Assembly: GCA_910595855.1 (NCBI GenBank) | Contig: CAJVCJ010000075.1 | Span: 1 to 5,643 of the forward strand | Source of the DNA: Candidatus Thioglobus vulcanius | Lineage (GTDB): Bacteria > Pseudomonadota > Gammaproteobacteria > PS1 > Pseudothioglobaceae | DNA: 5,643 nt | Reading direction: 5' to 3' | Part shown: piece after piece, positions 5,100-5,643 of the stretch | How the letters are laid out: every line of letters starts with the position of its first letter | Position numbering within the stretch: position 1 is the stretch's first letter | The notes under the pieces: generated by a model | Databases searched by the model: none | What the model was told of the DNA's origin: nothing | The model's input: the letters and a program-made list of their open reading frames with translations, nothing else | Translations under genes and position numbers: made by a program

Positions 5100-5643
5100 T
5101 TAATAAAAACTAGACTCACCTTCTGGGCGAGTTTTAAAACGCCTATGGATCCACAAATATTGGTCAGGGTTTTTAAGTATTTGTGCTTCTAAAATTTTAT
5201 TGGTTATTGCAGCGCTAGCCATTGCATCAGCGTCTGGATACTGATCGATAGGCTGTTCAAAATTCATGCTATAGCCAGATTCAGTGCGAATAAAATAATA
5301 AGGAATCACCACAGTATTATCACCTTTGGCCAGACGCGCAGTTGCAGTAACAGTGGCTGTTTGAATATTAAAAAAAGGCGCAAAAACACATTTTTCTATT
5401 CCTAAATCTTGATCGGGCGCATACCAAATAGGTAGTTTGTTTTTAATTGCCTTAAGCATTGAGCGTGTATCTTTGGTTTTGATCATTACAGCACCATTAT
5501 CAACAAATCCTTTGCGCATTACCTCATCAAATAAAGCATTATTTTGAGGTCTGTAAATATTAGCAATATTATGCTTCAATAAAAGTGCACGTGAGCCTAG
5601 CATTAGTGGCATAAAGTGAGCCGCTAATAAAATAACACTTTTT
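5100..5643 (-). CDS. LpxL/HtrB-family lipid A late acyltransferase (C-terminal part), with altered catalytic residues
   Basis: Members of this inner-membrane family transfer a secondary acyl chain from acyl-ACP to the Kdo-lipid A precursor. The frame is open to the right edge and gives the last 180 residues of a protein usually about 300 long, so the true start is outside; the Met codon at 5612 is internal. Family marks are HFMPLMLGSR (first His at codon 5618-5616), YRPQNN, IWYAPDQD, FAPFF, and the ending QYLWIHRRFKTRPEGESSFY, nearly identical to E. coli LpxL. The family box is His-X4-Asp/Glu, but here the sixth position is Met (codon 5603-5601). The Arg normally following the next conserved Gly (E. 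coli Arg169) is Phe (KGF, near 5509). The third Asp-containing motif, APD, is kept. It may be a diverged paralogue with changed or lost activity; no frameshift or internal stop is seen. The lpxL symbol is withheld for that reason. Confidence 0.88.
   Translation of the reverse strand, partial: KSVILLAAHFMPLMLGSRALLLKHNIANIYRPQNNALFDEVMRKGFVDNGAVMIKTKDTRSMLKAIKNKLPIWYAPDQDLGIEKCVFAPFFNIQTATVTATARLAKGDNTVVIPYYFIRTESGYSMNFEQPIDQYPDADAMASAAITNKILEAQILKNPDQYLWIHRRFKTRPEGESSFY

Noticed and set aside
1..5643. A novel multigene system such as defence, mobile element or biosynthetic cluster
   Set aside because: All genes belong to known families and are ordinary housekeeping or export functions; no unexplained coding or repeat region of useful size remains.

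Overview
The window looks like a stretch of chromosome from an AT-rich gammaproteobacterium. The LpxL-type acyltransferase, RF2, S15, glutathione reductase and TatC all align by eye with Escherichia coli proteins over long stretches. The low G+C, very compact spacing and lysine/asparagine-rich tails would suit a marine SUP05/Thioglobus-like or related sulfur-oxidiser lineage. That placement is an inference from style only; no marker here fixes it. I see no mobile element, tRNA, CRISPR array, phage gene or other sign of transfer, and no gene-free stretch longer than about 85 bp.

Layout from right to left, the direction in which almost everything is transcribed (minus strand): the C-terminal 180 residues of an LpxL/HtrB-family lipid A acyltransferase (5100 to the window edge); rpsO (ribosomal protein S15) with a good -10 box and a strong intrinsic terminator; prfB (release factor 2), in one uninterrupted frame without the usual programmed frameshift; and gor (glutathione reductase). 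A secreted staphylococcal-nuclease-fold protein (1725-2201) is the only plus-strand gene. It converges on gor with a 5-bp gap and diverges from hisI across 54 bp.

From hisI leftward lies a tight five-gene set, hisI-hisE-tatA-tatB-tatC. hisI and hisE overlap by 8 bp, hisE-tatA and tatA-tatB are separated by 21 and 9 bp, and tatB-tatC share an ATGA overlap. HisI and HisE are separate proteins carrying out steps 3 and 2 of histidine synthesis. TatA, TatB and TatC form the complete twin-arginine translocase, with TatC cut by the left edge after 135 residues. The set probably forms one transcript.

Most of the content is conserved housekeeping. The points worth a second look are the LpxL-type protein, which lacks two residues normally needed for catalysis; the frameshift-free prfB, whose start has no Shine-Dalgarno sequence and sits just behind the rpsO terminator; a 16-codon in-frame duplication in the TatA tail; and the small symmetric AT element between hisI and the nuclease gene. 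I found no convincing evidence of a novel multigene system.
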